DNA from: Saccharomycopsis fibuligera x Saccharomycopsis cf. fibuligera
Lineage: Eukaryota; Ascomycota; Saccharomycetes; Ascoideales; Saccharomycopsidaceae
Direction: 5' to 3'
Assembly: GCA_001936135.1 (NCBI GenBank)
Contig: CP012812.1
Coordinates: 1,860,001-1,924,000, forward strand
DNA length: 64,000 bases
Positions 63,314 to 64,000 of the stretch are shown here, piece after piece; within the stretch, counting starts at the first letter, position 1; every line of letters begins with the position of its first letter. A model generated the notes under the pieces. That model was not told the origin of the DNA and ran no database searches. It was given only the letters and a program-made list of their open reading frames with translations. The translations under genes were made by a program, and so were the position numbers.

Positions 63314-64000
63314 ATGTCTGCTGCTGCCGTTATTGATCCTAATGTCAGATCGTTGAGATCCAGAAAGCTTTCACTCACTGCTACAATTGACGAAAGACAG
63401 GCTCTTTTCAAGAAAAGAAAGCTTGATATCAAGAAACCTTCCAAATCCAGCGCCAGCACAACCGCTTCCACCATCACTCTCAGAGCAACTAATAATAAAA
63501 ATAAAAAGAGCTCTTTATCTTCCCGCAGATCCCCAAAGCACGAAGAGAAAACTGAGGAAGAAGCCAAGGATATTGATTCTATTGAATATGTTGATAGAAT
63601 CCTTAGATACTACAAACAATCATACGAAAGCATTTTGGACGAGAATGATGATGGTGCTAATATGAGTTCTTTGCTTTCAATGAACGATACTCCATCTTCC
63701 TCCACGAACTTCAACAGCAACAGCAAACTAAGTAGTCCTGAAATTTCATCAAGTTTGATGCTTTCCCCATCTGCTGTTGCTGCAGACAGCAGCAACAGCG
63801 AAGTTGAATTATCGTCAGCTGAGTCAACTCCAGGACCAGTTACTCCATCATCAGCTAACAACAATTTCACCTCCAGTAACAGTTCCAACTACTTTGATAT
63901 TCCACCATTAGTGGCGGCAGAGTCTTCTGCTAGTCCGGTGGCTACTGCTGCTCCTTCCTTGGACGATTTTATCTCCTACTCTAATGATGATAACGAAGAC
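63314..64000 (+). CDS. Unidentified Ser/Asn-rich protein, partial (C-terminus outside window)
   Basis: 229 codons open from ATG 63314-63316 to the right edge in frame. The start reads MSAAAVIDPNVRSLRSRKLS, then TIDERQALFKKRKLDIKK, basic with possible nuclear-localisation stretches (KKRKLDIKK). A helical IDSIEYVDRILRYYKQSYES segment follows at about 90-110, then Ser/Asn-rich low complexity with acidic residues. No domain is recognised. A nuclear or regulatory role is suggested by the basic N-terminus, the low-complexity middle and the 4.1-kb upstream region with a pyrimidine-rich leader, but this is inference. The translation contains no stop, and codon use looks like the other genes. Confidence 0.7.
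   Translation, partial: MSAAAVIDPNVRSLRSRKLSLTATIDERQALFKKRKLDIKKPSKSSASTTASTITLRATNNKNKKSSLSSRRSPKHEEKTEEEAKDIDSIEYVDRILRYYKQSYESILDENDDGANMSSLLSMNDTPSSSTNFNSNSKLSSPEISSSLMLSPSAVAADSSNSEVELSSAESTPGPVTPSSANNNFTSSNSSNYFDIPPLVAAESSASPVATAAPSLDDFISYSNDDNED

Noticed and set aside
1-64000. tRNA genes
   Set aside because: No GGTTCGANNCC-type B box with a matching A box was found by eye on either strand; a tRNA search program could still find one.
1-64000. Retrotransposon, LTR or DNA transposon sequences
   Set aside because: No polymerase, integrase or transposase-like frame and no long direct or inverted terminal repeats noticed; the only reverse transcriptase is the telomerase gene EST2.

Overview
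The window is nuclear DNA from an ascomycete budding yeast (Saccharomycotina). Evidence: compact, mostly intronless genes with yeast orthologues (EFB1, EST2, TAD3, CUL3, EAF3, NTF2, TGL1, STR3, SBA1, CRT10); short introns with GTATGT/GTAAGT donors and TACTAAC- or CTAAC-type branch sites; AT-rich gene-free DNA with many A or T runs of about 28-38 nt. CTG codons are nearly absent from conserved genes: none in EFB1, SBA1, the pyridoxal reductase, fRMsr and the glucose-6-phosphate epimerase, and one in STR3. This fits the CUG-Ser (Candida/Lodderomyces/Debaryomyces) clade but does not prove it. If true, CTG should be read as Ser, mainly in the less conserved proteins. A dynactin p25 gene is also present.

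Layout. 1-10.3 kb: leftward arrestin-like gene (cut by the window edge), MCH-type transporter, CUL3 (with a 14-codon first exon) and EAF3. 12.8-20.9 kb: dense block of EFB1 (its intron carries a snR18-like C/D snoRNA), EST2 (telomerase reverse transcriptase), TAD3 divergent from EST2, a spliced NKP2-like kinetochore gene and a spliced dynactin p25 gene. 22.1-29.6 kb: PRR1-like kinase and a SUT1/CZF1-type zinc-cluster factor, both leftward. 29.6-36.6 kb: 6.9 kb without a recognisable gene, with a GC-rich island and short palindromes. 36.6-43 kb: NTF2 (at least four introns, first exon not found), an array of CA(A/G)GTTGGA(T/C)TG repeats, STR3 and TGL1. 43.4-59.2 kb: large membrane protein with a possible CLASP/TOG-like C-terminal domain, pyridoxal reductase, fRMsr, CRT10, F-box-like protein, SBA1 (p23) and glucose-6-phosphate 1-epimerase. 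59.2-63.3 kb: 4.1 kb without genes, ahead of an unidentified Ser-rich gene that leaves the right edge.

There are no operons. Functional groupings are loose: chromosome ends and segregation (EST2, NKP2-like, dynactin p25, possibly the TOG-like protein), translation (EFB1, TAD3), sulfur and redox metabolism (STR3, fRMsr), and signalling or transcription (PRR1-like, zinc-cluster factor, CRT10, EAF3). No transposon, tRNA or CRISPR array was recognised by eye. The most unusual elements are the repeat array at 38.7-39.35 kb, the intron snoRNA, the genes revealed only by splicing, and the two very long gene-free regions beside regulatory genes.
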